A DNA stretch of 64,000 nucleotides from Lachnospiraceae bacterium (GCA_022791575.1 JAAVZI010000074.1:50489-114488), one strand, 5' to 3'; positions 45,863 through 56,019 are shown, counted from the stretch's first letter. Program-made: numbers and translations. Notes: generated by a model from the letters alone, not told the origin.

Positions 45863-46474
45863 TCAGCTGGTATACGTTTCCAGAAAATCATACAATGCAT
45901 CTTCATCTGAAATATATAATCCATGCTTGATCTGGTCCTGAATATCCTGCGGAAGCGTTTCTACAATAATATTGGTATACTCATATATGGTTTTATGATC
46001 AATATAGTAAACCGTAACGCAGCCATTTTCTTCTGTCAGATAGAACTTACAGGAATTTCTGGAAGGGGAATATATCTTCCTAAGCACAACCTGTGAGGGA
46101 GAAAAAGAGGTAATCTGGTATTTTTCAAAACCGGATTCGGCATCGCTTAAATTCGGACTTTGAGAATATTCTTCTAAATAATCTGCCAGCTCTTCTCTTG
46201 ACATTCCAATATATTCTACAGGCATAGCCGTGTTTTCCTCTATGACATTGCTTTCATTGCGGTTGTAATGTTCGATTACTAGTTTGGTTTGATGCGTAAT
46301 TTTATTCTCTTCTACACTGTTTGCCTCAACACTCTTTTGAGAGAGCTGCTTGGCAAATTTTTCTTTATCTTCATTGCCATATTTGTATAAATAAATCCGG
46401 TATGCGCCATAATAAACAGCAAACAAAACACCCATACATACCAAAACAATTCCTGCTCTTTTCAAAAATTTCAC
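45863..46474 (-). CDS. Membrane-anchored protein, BofC C-terminal-like
   Basis: The 203-residue protein has one N-terminal helix (IVLVCMGVLFAVYYGAYRIYL) and an extracytoplasmic domain. The part PVEYIGMSREELADYLEEY followed by FYLTEENGCVTVYYIDHKTIYEYT and the end LPQDIQDQIKHGLYISDEDALYDFLETY resembles proteins annotated with a BofC C-terminal domain in Clostridia; BofC of Bacillus restrains a sporulation protease. The likeness is from memory of the pattern and should be taken as moderate. The GTG start lies behind AAAGGAG, which an upstream sequence could mask by pairing. Confidence 0.65.
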   Translation of the reverse strand: MKFLKRAGIVLVCMGVLFAVYYGAYRIYLYKYGNEDKEKFAKQLSQKSVEANSVEENKITHQTKLVIEHYNRNESNVIEENTAMPVEYIGMSREELADYLEEYSQSPNLSDAESGFEKYQITSFSPSQVVLRKIYSPSRNSCKFYLTEENGCVTVYYIDHKTIYEYTNIIVETLPQDIQDQIKHGLYISDEDALYDFLETYTS

Positions 46475-46530
46475 CCATACTACTCCTTTCGATCTTAATT
46501 TGCAAAACGCATCTTTTTGAGTAGTATGGG
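46474..46530 (-). promoter_or_regulatory. Hairpin that could mask the ribosome site of the BofC-like gene
   Basis: On the minus strand CCCATACTACTC (46530-46519) is the exact complement of GAGTAGTATGGG (46485-46474), which contains the GAG of the Shine-Dalgarno and runs to the first base of the GTG start. The loop is 33 bases. Confidence 0.65.
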
Positions 46531-46598
46531 CATATTTGATTTGTTTTATTCCATTATTTTAATTCCGTCCGCAAACGGACTCATATCATTCTTTTTCA

Positions 46599-48377
46599 CT
46601 ATTCACAGTCACTGTCAAACGGCTCAACCACATACTGTCGATGAAATTCATCAAAAACAAGTGCAAAAGAAGAATGCGGCATTTTTCTGACATTTTTACT
46701 GTATTCATGCGTATTGAACTCATCGGTCTCCAGCTCCAGCATAGCGGTAGCTATATTGGAACAGTGAGCAGCAACCCGCTCATAATTCGTCAATAGATCA
46801 TTAAAAATAAATCCCTGCTCAATATCACACATACCATTCTTTAACCGCTCTACATGGTGCTGCTTTAATTCGTCGCTCAGATCATCAATCACCGCTTCCA
46901 GCGGCTCTGCCTTCTCAGCCAGCTGGAGATTATCACGAATAAATGCCTCTGTCGTAATAGAAAGCATTCGTGCAGCTGCCTTGGCAATCACTGACAACTC
47001 CGTTCTGGCCTCACTGGAAAATGATATCTTCTGCTCATTGATTTTCTGTGCCAAAAACGCAATATCCATCGCATGATCGGAAATACGTTCAAAATCAGCC
47101 AGCGTATGTAAAAACTTCGAAACTTCTGAATTCTCCCCACCATTCAATTCATAGCGAGTTACTTTCACAAGATAAGTGCCTATGCTGTCCTCATACTGAT
47201 CTGCCAGCTTTTCTACCTTTTCCACATCATGAAAGCCCTCTTCCCTGTAATCCTGAAGAATATTGACTGCGTGTTGAAATCCATCCTGCGTGATTTTGGC
47301 CATTGCGTTAATATACTCCCGACAGTGTGAAATAGCCACGGAAGGATATGGCAGAAAACGATCCTCCAGTCGAATTACCGATACTTGCTCCTCCTTATCC
47401 TCTTCCTTATCTTTAATCAGCCGAACCGTAATCTTCTCCAGAATTCCAATAAACGGATAAAGCATAATCACATTTACCAGTCGAAATACGGTATTGAGAA
47501 AAGCAATACTGACCGAAGACATCTTCATTTCCATAAAGGAAAATTCCACGAATATATGGAGGATATAAAAGATTCCGCCGCAGATTACTACACCGACTCC
47601 GGTAACCAGCAGATAAATAAATGCCGTACGTTTTCCATTGGTACTGGCACCAAGTGCTGAAAGCAGTACCGGAACTGCAGCACCAATAGCAATACCCATA
47701 ATCAATGGAAAAGCCATAGCAAAATCAATCGCACCAGTAACTGTCAATGCCTGCAGAATACCAACCGCTGCAGAAGCACTCTGCAGCACACAAGCAAACA
47801 TGGTTCCGATTACAATACCAAGCAGCGGGTGAGAAAACACAGTCAATAGGTTGATAAATGCCGGGCTCTCTTTTAACGGCTCTACAGCTCCGCTCATCGC
47901 ATCCATACCGAACATCAGTACGGCAAATCCCAGCATAATATCTCCGATATGAACCCGGCTAGGCTTTTTGCTGAACATTCGCAAAATAATACCCACCACA
48001 GCTACAATCCCCGAAATTGTCGTAATGGAGAATAGTTCTGCCAGCCCGCTCCCGCTTAAATCAGACAGACAGATAATCCACCCGGTAATACTGGTGCCGA
48101 CAATGGCTCCTAGTATAATGCCGATTGCCTGCCGGAATTTCATCATCCCAGAATTTACAAAACCTACGGTCATAACAGATGTCGCAGAAGATGACTGAAT
48201 CACCGCCGTAACTCCAGTTCCTAAGAGAATACCCTTCCAAATGGTATTTGTCAACTTGTACAGTAACACTTCCAGACGGTTTCCTGCAATTTTTTTCAAT
48301 CCATCTCCCATAAGCGACATTCCGAACAGAAACAGCGCTATACCGCTTAAAAGTGTAATGATCTCGGAAAAATCCAT
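46599..48377 (-). CDS. Na/Pi cotransporter family protein with PhoU-like domain
   Basis: The 592-residue protein has a membrane part (about residues 1-310) with the two inverted Na/Pi-cotransporter repeats (GTGVTAVIQSSSATSVMTVGF and MFACVLQSASAAVGILQALT, each with the QSSS/QSAS signature) and a cytoplasmic PhoU-like helical domain (about 340-560). It should carry phosphate with sodium ions, either import or export. It is encoded 33 bases after the CPBP protease gene. No pst or phoU genes are nearby. Confidence 0.93.
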   Translation of the reverse strand: MDFSEIITLLSGIALFLFGMSLMGDGLKKIAGNRLEVLLYKLTNTIWKGILLGTGVTAVIQSSSATSVMTVGFVNSGMMKFRQAIGIILGAIVGTSITGWIICLSDLSGSGLAELFSITTISGIVAVVGIILRMFSKKPSRVHIGDIMLGFAVLMFGMDAMSGAVEPLKESPAFINLLTVFSHPLLGIVIGTMFACVLQSASAAVGILQALTVTGAIDFAMAFPLIMGIAIGAAVPVLLSALGASTNGKRTAFIYLLVTGVGVVICGGIFYILHIFVEFSFMEMKMSSVSIAFLNTVFRLVNVIMLYPFIGILEKITVRLIKDKEEDKEEQVSVIRLEDRFLPYPSVAISHCREYINAMAKITQDGFQHAVNILQDYREEGFHDVEKVEKLADQYEDSIGTYLVKVTRYELNGGENSEVSKFLHTLADFERISDHAMDIAFLAQKINEQKISFSSEARTELSVIAKAAARMLSITTEAFIRDNLQLAEKAEPLEAVIDDLSDELKQHHVERLKNGMCDIEQGFIFNDLLTNYERVAAHCSNIATAMLELETDEFNTHEYSKNVRKMPHSSFALVFDEFHRQYVVEPFDSDCE

Positions 48378-48409
48378 GATTTATCTCTCCTTTTGTTCGT
48401 TGAAGGATG

Positions 48410-49207
48410 TCATATGATATCCTTAGATTGCTGTTGTTCCTTCATTCTTACAGCTCTTCTGTATATGATTCCAATCCCCACTATTGCCGCCAATAACAAA
48501 ATGGTGGCTAACACCGTCAATGTATAAAAATTGTCCGACATCCACAAAGACACACTTGGTACAGTTGTTCCCAACACAGAAACCAGATTGGCTGAAATAT
48601 GTGCAAGAACCGGAACAAACAACTTTCTGCCATATACCTCATATACAAATGCAAATAACACTCCCAAAATAAATGCGTACAGACCCTGCAGCAGATTTCC
48701 GTGTATGATTCCGAAAATCAACGCTGATAGAACATTTCCGGCTGCTACTCCCAAAACCCGGCTGAGTGCATGATAACAAAGTCCACGCATCAATAATTCC
48801 TCTACAAACGAAGCCAAAAATATTGTTCTGAACATAATCATGATCTGGCTGCCACTATAGATGCTCTCTGCAACTTCTTCATATGTCGTAATTGTCTCCG
48901 TCAAACGCAGAATAGAAAACCACCCATTAAAAGCCATACTGCAGCACAATCCTAGCAGAATCACCAGCAGCCCGGACAGAACTGGCATTGCCGAAATAGC
49001 CTCTTTAGCTGCTTCTCTCTTGTGATAGGTCCGGTAAAACATCAGATACAACAGGCTCAGGTTTGCCAGCTGAGCTACCACATTGAGAAATTCCGTAGTC
49101 CAGCCTAATCTGCTTCCAATTGCTACTATCAAAAAGTTAATCCCCATATAAACAGCCAGGGGAGCCAGTCCATAAAATAAATATCGAGATCGATCGGTCT
49201 TGTCCAT
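48410..49207 (-). CDS. CPBP family intramembrane metalloprotease
   Basis: The 265-residue protein has eight hydrophobic segments and the motifs of the CAAX protease/bacteriocin-processing family: EELLMRGLCYH (EExxxR), FGIIHGN and HISANL. These residues bind a metal in the membrane. Substrates cannot be told from sequence. I place the start at ATG 49207, two bases past the argS stop, with GGAG in the argS 3' end; the longer frame starts inside argS. Confidence 0.88.
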   Translation of the reverse strand: MDKTDRSRYLFYGLAPLAVYMGINFLIVAIGSRLGWTTEFLNVVAQLANLSLLYLMFYRTYHKREAAKEAISAMPVLSGLLVILLGLCCSMAFNGWFSILRLTETITTYEEVAESIYSGSQIMIMFRTIFLASFVEELLMRGLCYHALSRVLGVAAGNVLSALIFGIIHGNLLQGLYAFILGVLFAFVYEVYGRKLFVPVLAHISANLVSVLGTTVPSVSLWMSDNFYTLTVLATILLLAAIVGIGIIYRRAVRMKEQQQSKDII

Positions 49208-49208
49208 C

Positions 49209-50978
49209 CTACATTTTCTCCGGTGCTGTAAAGCCCAGCAAATCAATACAAATCTCCAGTACATCTCTAGTTAGCATAAGAAGCTGAATCCAGGAAGCCT
49301 GCTGCTCTTTATTTTCTTCTGTCAGAATCTTTGTTTCATGATAAAACTTATTAAATGCATTTGCAAGTTCATAGATATAAGAACAGATTTTATGAGGCGC
49401 TGAATCTTCACATGCATTCTCAACTGCTGGAGAAAACTGAGTCAGAAGAAGCATTAATGCTTTCTCACTATCCCCGGAGGCCGGAAGAATCTTCTGAGAA
49501 TCCGTTCTGGACGGCTGTTCCATATATTTATTCAAAATCGACTTGATGCGGACAATCGTATACAGGATATAGGGACCTGTATTTCCTTCAAAGGATGTAA
49601 ATCGCTCCATATCAAAAATATAATCCTTAGCCGCCTGATTAGACAAATCTCCGTATTTCAACGCTGACAGTGCAACAATCTCTGCTGTCTTCTGTGCGTC
49701 CTCTTCTGAAGCTTGATTCTTATTATCCACAATCTTTTTGAGCATCTCTTCTTCGATATCGTCAATCAGAGTAGAAAGACGCATCACACCGCCATCCCTT
49801 GTCTTAAAAGGCCTGCCATCTTTGCCATTCATGGTGCCAAATCCAAGGAACTCCAGTTTAACCTCTTTTGTCAGCAGTCCGATTTTTCTTGCACAGCGGA
49901 ACACCTGAGTAAAATGCATTTCTTGGCGTTTATCTGCCAGATAAATAATCTGGTCTGGATCAAACAATTTTTTTCGTTCTACAATGGTAGCAAGATCAGT
50001 TGTAGCATATAGGGAAGCACCATCAGACTTAAGAATAATACATGGTGGAATCTCCTTTGCATCAGTTTCTTCCTTTACATCTACTACCAAAGCCCCTTCA
50101 CTCTCATGAGCAAATCCTTCCCGCTTCATTTTCTCAACCAGATCCGCTATATACGGCTGCGCATCCGACTCCTTTTTCCAAATGTCAAATTCCACCTGAA
50201 GCTTCTTATAATTCTTCTTAAGATCCTCCAAAGAAATGTCTAAAATATGATTCCACAAAGCACGATAGCCCGGATTTCCCTGCTGCAATTCCACTGTCGT
50301 CTGCAAAGCCTCTTCTTTATATTCAGGATGTTCTTTCGAATAAGCGCTGGCCGCTGGATAGATTTCTTCCAGTTCTCCTAAGGTAAATGGGGCTTCTTCG
50401 GGATATTCTCCCTTAAAATCTTTCTGAAAATACACCAATTGGGGCTTCCTCTTTTTCAATTCCGTAATAATCAACCCCATCTGCAGACCCCAGTCACCTA
50501 AATGGGCATCTCCAATTACCTTATGACCGAGATATCGTTTCATACGCTTTACGCTTTCACCAATAATTGCCGAACGCAGATGTCCAATATGCAAAGGCTT
50601 TGCTACATTAGGACCGCCATAATCTATAACAATCGTCAAGGGATTCTTTGTCTCTTCTACCCCCAATTTATCAGCCAGCTTCATTCCCATTACATATTGG
50701 GAAAGATAATTCTTATCTAATTTCAGATTGATAAACCCCGGATTAACTGCCTCAACCAGCTCAAACATTCCCTGACTCTGAAGCTTCTCCACGACTTCTC
50801 CGGCGATCATAATCGGCGCCTTTTTATATTCCTTAGCCGCTGCCAGAGCACCATTACACTGAAACTCACACAAATCCGGTCGATTTGAAAGATGAACCCC
50901 AGCATACTTCTCATCATAACCGCAGGATCGGAAAGCGCTCTTAAGCTCTTCCTCCATATAATCCATAATTTTCTTCAT
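49209..50978 (-). CDS. argS: Arginyl-tRNA synthetase
   Basis: ArgRS (589 residues) charges tRNA-Arg. An N-terminal Add-1 domain (about 1-100) is followed by the HIGH motif KPLHIGHLRSAIIGE and FGTMNGKDGRPFKTRDGG, and the C-terminal helical anticodon-binding domain with the DALR-type region. As in many ArgRS, there is no normal KMSKS. AAAGGAAAG precedes the ATG. A repeat copy lies upstream, and the stop of the CPBP gene's start region overlaps its 3' end. Confidence 0.96.
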   Translation of the reverse strand: MKKIMDYMEEELKSAFRSCGYDEKYAGVHLSNRPDLCEFQCNGALAAAKEYKKAPIMIAGEVVEKLQSQGMFELVEAVNPGFINLKLDKNYLSQYVMGMKLADKLGVEETKNPLTIVIDYGGPNVAKPLHIGHLRSAIIGESVKRMKRYLGHKVIGDAHLGDWGLQMGLIITELKKRKPQLVYFQKDFKGEYPEEAPFTLGELEEIYPAASAYSKEHPEYKEEALQTTVELQQGNPGYRALWNHILDISLEDLKKNYKKLQVEFDIWKKESDAQPYIADLVEKMKREGFAHESEGALVVDVKEETDAKEIPPCIILKSDGASLYATTDLATIVERKKLFDPDQIIYLADKRQEMHFTQVFRCARKIGLLTKEVKLEFLGFGTMNGKDGRPFKTRDGGVMRLSTLIDDIEEEMLKKIVDNKNQASEEDAQKTAEIVALSALKYGDLSNQAAKDYIFDMERFTSFEGNTGPYILYTIVRIKSILNKYMEQPSRTDSQKILPASGDSEKALMLLLTQFSPAVENACEDSAPHKICSYIYELANAFNKFYHETKILTEENKEQQASWIQLLMLTRDVLEICIDLLGFTAPEKM

Positions 50979-51003
50979 AATACTTTCCTTTCTTGACTAT
51001 ATT

Positions 51004-51163
51004 CTATTAGATCATTGCAAAAGTCCTATTCAAAACGACGAGCTTGAACAAATTGTCCCTGAACCCACAAAGTGAGAGGAGTCCTGGCGTCACTGGACCC
51101 ACAAAGCGGAAGAAATCCTAATGTCACTCAGCTCTACTAGGTTCTGTGATTTTCACTAATAGA
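51004..51163. repeat. Palindromic intergenic repeat, rearranged copy 8
   Basis: Left end ATTAGATCATTGCAAAAGTC, arm GACGAGCTTGAACAAATTG, then the loop segment twice in tandem (CCCACAAAGTGAGAGGAGTCC and CCCACAAAGCGGAAGAAATCC starts), and the right end TTTTCACTAATAG. The last part overlaps the end of the leucine-rich-repeat gene. Confidence 0.65.
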
Positions 51164-53806
51164 TAATGCTTTTCTAAGCACTAGCTGAACATCTGTCAAA
51201 TCAATCCTGCCGTTGTGATCCATATCTGCTCTCTTTATTACATCACTGTTTTCTTCCTGGATTCGCAGAACATGCCGCAAAATAATGCTGGCATCTTTTA
51301 AATTAATGACACCATTGTTATCTACATCTCCCTCTATAGACGAATCCTCATCTATAACTTTATACGGAATTCCTTCTATTGCAGCGTATTCAAAGGCGTA
51401 ACTGCCTTGAGAGCCGCTAAGTGTCAGACTGCCGCAGCATAAAAAAGCAAACTCTTCAATAGAATTTAAGCTGTTTGGCAATTCCATAGTTTTTAGAGAG
51501 TAGCAATTGGAAAAAGCAGACTCTCCAATACGTTCTATTCCTTCTTTCAGTGTAATCTTTGACAAACTAATGCATTTTTCAAAAGCACTGTTTTCAATAC
51601 TTTTTACTCCTCTTGGCAGCCCAATTTCAGACAAAGAACCGCATTTGCAGAACGTTTGTTCTCCTATTTTTTCAACGCCCTCTGGTATATTAATATTGGT
51701 TAATTGCGAACAGCTATGAAAAGCACTGTCTCCGATATCTTTCAAGCTGTCTGGCAATGTTATGCCTACTAGATTGGCACACCAATAAAAAGCCCGGTCT
51801 CCAATCACTTCTACCCCTTGGGGCAAACTGATCCGAATTAGCTCACTTTTCTCAAATGCCTGATCCGCTATCAGGCGTACTCCTGACGGAACAATGACTT
51901 CTCCTTGACAGGTATGTCCCTCTAATAGAATGTCATTTACAATTACCAGCGAATTCTTTTTTCTACTATCTTCCAACCATTGCGTCTCTTGAAATGCTGC
52001 TCCTCCCACCTTCTCCAGACACCCGCCCGGAATTGTAATATCCGCCAAACTTTCACAGCGATAAAATACCGCTTCTCCTATACGCTTGATTCCTTGTGGT
52101 AAATGGATACTGGATAAGCTGCTGCAGCGGGCAAAGGCATAATCGCCAATTCGTTCCAATCCGACCGGTAATCGAACATTGGTAAGGTTGTTACAATAAT
52201 GAAACGCTGATGAATCAATTTCAACCACACCATCTGCTGTCACGTCTTTCAACTGACCACAGCCATAAAACGCTGATCTTCCAATCTTCTTTACACCTTC
52301 TGGCAGCTCAATCCCGGTTAATGTATTGCAGTTCATAAATGCAAAATCTCCAATTTCCCAGACCTCATCAGGAACTTTGACATTGCCGCTGCAAGTACTT
52401 CCGTCAATTAAGATATGGTTTACGACTACAAATGGACTTTCCTGCTTTCTATCTTCCAACCATTTAGTCCCATAAAAAACAGATGTCATAGAACCTCTTA
52501 AAAACTTAAAATTTGAAGGAAATTGAATAACTGCCAAATTACTGCAATCTTTAAAAACGGTATCACCCAGGCTCTTAAGCTGATCTGGCAGAATGATTTC
52601 TCTTAATTGAGTACAACCTTCAAATGCAGATATCTCTATCCGTTCTACTTGCCCTGAAAATGTAATATTGCTTAATCCTGTACATCCATAAAACGCATAA
52701 CCCTCTATACATTCCACTTGTCCGAAAAATGTAATATTACTCAGTTTTGTACATTCATTAAAAGCTCTGTAACCTACCTCCGTTAAGCTTTCCGGCAATG
52801 TAACGCTTGTCAGGTTTTCACAATTGCCAAAGGACTGCCACCCGATGCGTTTTAATCCTTCTGGCAGACAGATACTCGTTAAGCCGCTGCAATCCTTGAA
52901 AGCACACCCGGCAATTGTTGTCACCCCTTCCGGAACCACTAGCGCACCGCTGCATGCCTGTCCATCAATTAAAATATGATTTACAATAACAGGTGATTCT
53001 CTAAGCCTTTGAACTTCTAGCCATTGCGTCCCTGAAAAAGCAAGATCTCCAATACAGTCTACAGTATCCGGAAACATCATATTAGTTAAGCCACTGCAAT
53101 TTTCAAAAGCCGAACTACCAATACATTCTAATCCTTCCGGCATGATAAGGCTTTCCAGACTGCTGCATTCCCTAAAAGCTTCACTATCAATACGCTTCAG
53201 GCCTTCTGGTAATTCTATGCGTCTGAGACTATTACATTTATAAAAGGTTCTAAAACGGATCTCTGTAATTCCTTTCTGCAATGTAACATGGGATAAATTC
53301 ACACATCCTTCAAAAGCTGAATCTCCTATCCTTCTTACACCGCCAGGAATCAAAACTGAATTTAGATTCGAACATCCCCCAAAGGCTCTTTTACCAATAC
53401 TTTTCAATCCATCTGGCAAAATAATATCAATTAAAGCAGAGTCTGCAAAAGAAGAACAGCCAATACTCTCCAAACCTTTTGGCAATGTGATCTGGGTCAA
53501 TGCATCACAACCTTTAAAAGCGCTGTCTCCAATACTTTTGACTCCCTCTGGCAGCACTACGCTCGTTATCTCATGACATTCATAAAATGCTCCTTCACCA
53601 ATACTTGTTACGCCTGATGGGATAACTACCTCTCTGACTCCCTGAACATTTCTATAATGAGTCAATATTCCATTTACAATGGTAAATGCACTGCTATCCG
53701 CTCTCTCTGCATATACCTTTCTATATTGCTGCTCTTTAGTAATGGTTGTAACAATGAGCAATATCATCAGTACAGCCAGAAGCCATTTTAGTTTCTTATT
53801 TGTCAT
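51137..53806 (-). CDS. BspA-type leucine-rich-repeat surface protein with C-terminal dockerin
   Basis: The 889-residue exported protein has a signal peptide (LAVLMILLIVTTITK), then about 30 BspA/LRR_5-type repeats (pattern LPEGVKSIGDSAFKGC). The repeats fall into four larger modules, each beginning with a related stretch such as VIVNHILIDGQACSGAL. The C terminus is a type I dockerin with two calcium-binding halves: GDVDNNGVINLKDASIILRH and ADMDHNGRIDLTDVQLVLRK. The start ATG at 53806 is chosen for the signal peptide, though GGAGG is 14 bases away. The last residues (SISENHRT) come from a repeat copy. It probably attaches to a cohesin-bearing surface protein and binds other cells or glycans. 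Confidence 0.9.
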   Translation of the reverse strand: MTNKKLKWLLAVLMILLIVTTITKEQQYRKVYAERADSSAFTIVNGILTHYRNVQGVREVVIPSGVTSIGEGAFYECHEITSVVLPEGVKSIGDSAFKGCDALTQITLPKGLESIGCSSFADSALIDIILPDGLKSIGKRAFGGCSNLNSVLIPGGVRRIGDSAFEGCVNLSHVTLQKGITEIRFRTFYKCNSLRRIELPEGLKRIDSEAFRECSSLESLIMPEGLECIGSSAFENCSGLTNMMFPDTVDCIGDLAFSGTQWLEVQRLRESPVIVNHILIDGQACSGALVVPEGVTTIAGCAFKDCSGLTSICLPEGLKRIGWQSFGNCENLTSVTLPESLTEVGYRAFNECTKLSNITFFGQVECIEGYAFYGCTGLSNITFSGQVERIEISAFEGCTQLREIILPDQLKSLGDTVFKDCSNLAVIQFPSNFKFLRGSMTSVFYGTKWLEDRKQESPFVVVNHILIDGSTCSGNVKVPDEVWEIGDFAFMNCNTLTGIELPEGVKKIGRSAFYGCGQLKDVTADGVVEIDSSAFHYCNNLTNVRLPVGLERIGDYAFARCSSLSSIHLPQGIKRIGEAVFYRCESLADITIPGGCLEKVGGAAFQETQWLEDSRKKNSLVIVNDILLEGHTCQGEVIVPSGVRLIADQAFEKSELIRISLPQGVEVIGDRAFYWCANLVGITLPDSLKDIGDSAFHSCSQLTNINIPEGVEKIGEQTFCKCGSLSEIGLPRGVKSIENSAFEKCISLSKITLKEGIERIGESAFSNCYSLKTMELPNSLNSIEEFAFLCCGSLTLSGSQGSYAFEYAAIEGIPYKVIDEDSSIEGDVDNNGVINLKDASIILRHVLRIQEENSDVIKRADMDHNGRIDLTDVQLVLRKALSISENHRT

Positions 53807-53873
53807 AACTGCTATTTCGTCCTCCCTGACCACTCTTCACGATCTTATCACTGCGCGTCCAATTTTTCTAAGA

Positions 53874-54548
53874 TCACACATCCTCAATCTGCCAGTCAAT
53901 CGGCGCTTCACCATGGCTTTGCAGAAATTCATTTGTCTGGCTGAAATGTCTGCAGCCAAAGAATCCATTGTGAGCAGACAACGGTGACGGATGAGCTGCT
54001 TCTAAAACCAGGTGGTTAGGATTGTCTAACTTACGTTTCTTCGTCTGCGCAGGTCTGCCCCATAAGAGATAAACAATCGGCCGATCCTGCTTATTTACAA
54101 TATCAATTACTGCATCAGTAAAAGATTCCCAGCCAATTCCTCTATGAGAATTTGCCTGATGTGCACGTACAGTGAGAACTGTATTCAACAGCAAAACACC
54201 TTGTTTCGCCCACTTTTCAAGATAACCATTATTGGGAATCTTTAAACCAAGATCTTCATGTAATTCTTTATAAATATTAACCAGTGACGGCGGTATCTTA
54301 ATATCTTTGTTAACGGAAAAGCACAGTCCATGTGCCTGTCCATCTCCATGATAAGGATCCTGTCCCAGAATCACCACCTTCACTTCACTTAGCGGCGTAA
54401 AGTGAAACGCGTTAAAAACATCATCTGCCGGTGGGAAGATCTGGGTAGTCTTATACTCTTCCATTACCTTCTGATATAACTCCTTATAATATGGTTTCTT
54501 AAATTCTCCCTGTAATGGCTCCAGCCAGTCATTTGAAATTGGTGGCAT
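53874..54548 (-). CDS. ung: Uracil-DNA glycosylase
   Basis: UNG (224 residues) removes uracil from DNA. The catalytic water-activating motif VVILGQDPYHGDGQAHG and the minor-groove loop HPSPLSAHNGFFG are both complete. The ATG at 54548 follows GAGGAGG with proper spacing; an ATG six bases upstream abuts the site. It stands between the leucine-rich-repeat gene and hisF. Confidence 0.97.
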   Translation of the reverse strand: MPPISNDWLEPLQGEFKKPYYKELYQKVMEEYKTTQIFPPADDVFNAFHFTPLSEVKVVILGQDPYHGDGQAHGLCFSVNKDIKIPPSLVNIYKELHEDLGLKIPNNGYLEKWAKQGVLLLNTVLTVRAHQANSHRGIGWESFTDAVIDIVNKQDRPIVYLLWGRPAQTKKRKLDNPNHLVLEAAHPSPLSAHNGFFGCRHFSQTNEFLQSHGEAPIDWQIEDV

Positions 54549-54598
54549 AATCATTCCTCCTCTAAAGTGTATTTTAATATATATTCTCTATTCCTGCC

Positions 54599-55360
54599 TT
54601 ATAATCGAACAGACACACCCTTTTCCGCCAGATATTCCTTTACTTCATGAATTTCCAGCTCTTTATAATGAAAAAGGGAAGCGGCTAAAGCCGCATCTGC
54701 CTGTGCCGATGCCAGCACAGAATAAAAATGTTCTTTCGTTCCTGCCCCTCCAGAGGCAATAACCGGAATGGATACACTTTCAGCAACCATTCTGGTCAGC
54801 TCCAGATCATAGCCTTCTTTCGTCCCATCGCAATCCATACTGGTTAAGAGAATTTCACCTGCACCCAGCTGTTCCGCCTTCATGGCCCAATCTACAACAT
54901 CTAAGCCTACGTCAATCCGTCCGCCGTTCTTATACACGCTCCAGCCACTACCGTTCGGCCTTCTTCTAGCATCAATTGCAACAACTACGCACTGACTTCC
55001 AAACTTTTCTGCCGCCTCACTGATTAAAACAGGCCGATTTATCGCAGAAGAATTAATGGACACCTTATCGGCACCTTCGCGCAGAATCGCCCTGAAATCT
55101 TCTACTGTACGAATTCCCCCTCCAACAGTAAAGGGAATAAATACTTTTTCTGCCACTTTACGCACCATATCTACAACAGTAGCTCTGGCGTCAGAAGATG
55201 CCGTAATATCTAAGAACACCAGTTCGTCTGCTCCTGCTTTGTCATAAGCTTCCGCAATTTCTACCGGATCACCAGCATCTTTTAAATCTACAAAATTAAC
55301 TCCCTTGACCACACGGCCATTATGTACATCCAGACATGGAATCAATCTTTTGGTAAACAT
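54599..55360 (-). CDS. hisF: Imidazole glycerol phosphate synthase, cyclase subunit
   Basis: HisF (253 residues) is the barrel subunit that makes imidazole glycerol phosphate and AICAR in histidine synthesis. It begins [20 protein letters not shown], with the catalytic Asp in CLDV and a second Asp in [16 protein letters not shown] at 55360 follows AGGAGGAG. It overlaps hisH by 19 bases. No other his genes are in the window, so this pair is separate from the rest of the pathway. Confidence 0.97.
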   Translation of the reverse strand: MFTKRLIPCLDVHNGRVVKGVNFVDLKDAGDPVEIAEAYDKAGADELVFLDITASSDARATVVDMVRKVAEKVFIPFTVGGGIRTVEDFRAILREGADKVSINSSAINRPVLISEAAEKFGSQCVVVAIDARRRPNGSGWSVYKNGGRIDVGLDVVDWAMKAEQLGAGEILLTSMDCDGTKEGYDLELTRMVAESVSIPVIASGGAGTKEHFYSVLASAQADAALAASLFHYKELEIHEVKEYLAEKGVSVRL

Positions 55361-55977
55361 TTGTCGTCTCCTCCTGTCCTGGCAAAATTCTGAAGCATTT
55401 TCAATCCCATAGAACTGCTCTTTTCTGGATGGAACTGACAAGCAAATACCTGATTCTTCTCTACGGAAACAGGAAGTGCCGTACTATACTCTGTAACCGC
55501 CCTGACAATCGATTCCTCTCTGGCTTTCAAATAATAAGAATGCACAAAATAGACATAGACCCCTTCCTCTATTCCTTCAAACAGCCGGCCTGGACGGGGG
55601 AATGAAAGAGAATTCCAACCCATATGCGGAATTTTCAGCCCTGGCTTATCAGGAATTTTAACAATCTCTCCTTCCAGAATTCCAAGCCCCTCCACTCCTT
55701 TTGATTCTTCGCTGCCTTCAAACAGAAGCTGAAGTCCCAGACAAATGCCGAGAAAAGGCGTATGTTTTTCAACAACCTCGCCAATTACTTTATCCAGCTC
55801 ATACTTTCTTAGCTGATCCATGGAATTTCCAAAAGAACCCACACCAGGCAGAACTACTTGATCTGCCTGCAGAATCTCTTTATGGTCTCTGGTTGCTATT
55901 GCTTCCAATCCCAAGGCTGCAAAAGCCTTTTCTACACTTTTCAGATTACCCGCATCGTAATCAATAATCGCTATCAT
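55342..55977 (-). CDS. hisH: Imidazole glycerol phosphate synthase, glutaminase subunit
   Basis: HisH (211 residues) is the class I glutamine amidotransferase that feeds ammonia to HisF. The nucleophile cysteine is in [14 protein letters not shown] and the His-Glu pair in [11 protein letters not shown] at 55977 follows TTAGGAGG; the 72 extra upstream codons of the open frame contain no such site. Translational overlap with hisF fits their 1:1 complex. Confidence 0.97.
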   Translation of the reverse strand: MIAIIDYDAGNLKSVEKAFAALGLEAIATRDHKEILQADQVVLPGVGSFGNSMDQLRKYELDKVIGEVVEKHTPFLGICLGLQLLFEGSEESKGVEGLGILEGEIVKIPDKPGLKIPHMGWNSLSFPRPGRLFEGIEEGVYVYFVHSYYLKAREESIVRAVTEYSTALPVSVEKNQVFACQFHPEKSSSMGLKMLQNFARTGGDDKCLPKD

Positions 55978-56019
55978 CTGCCTGCCTCCTAAATATATTG
56001 CCTTCCCTAATGCAAAGAT

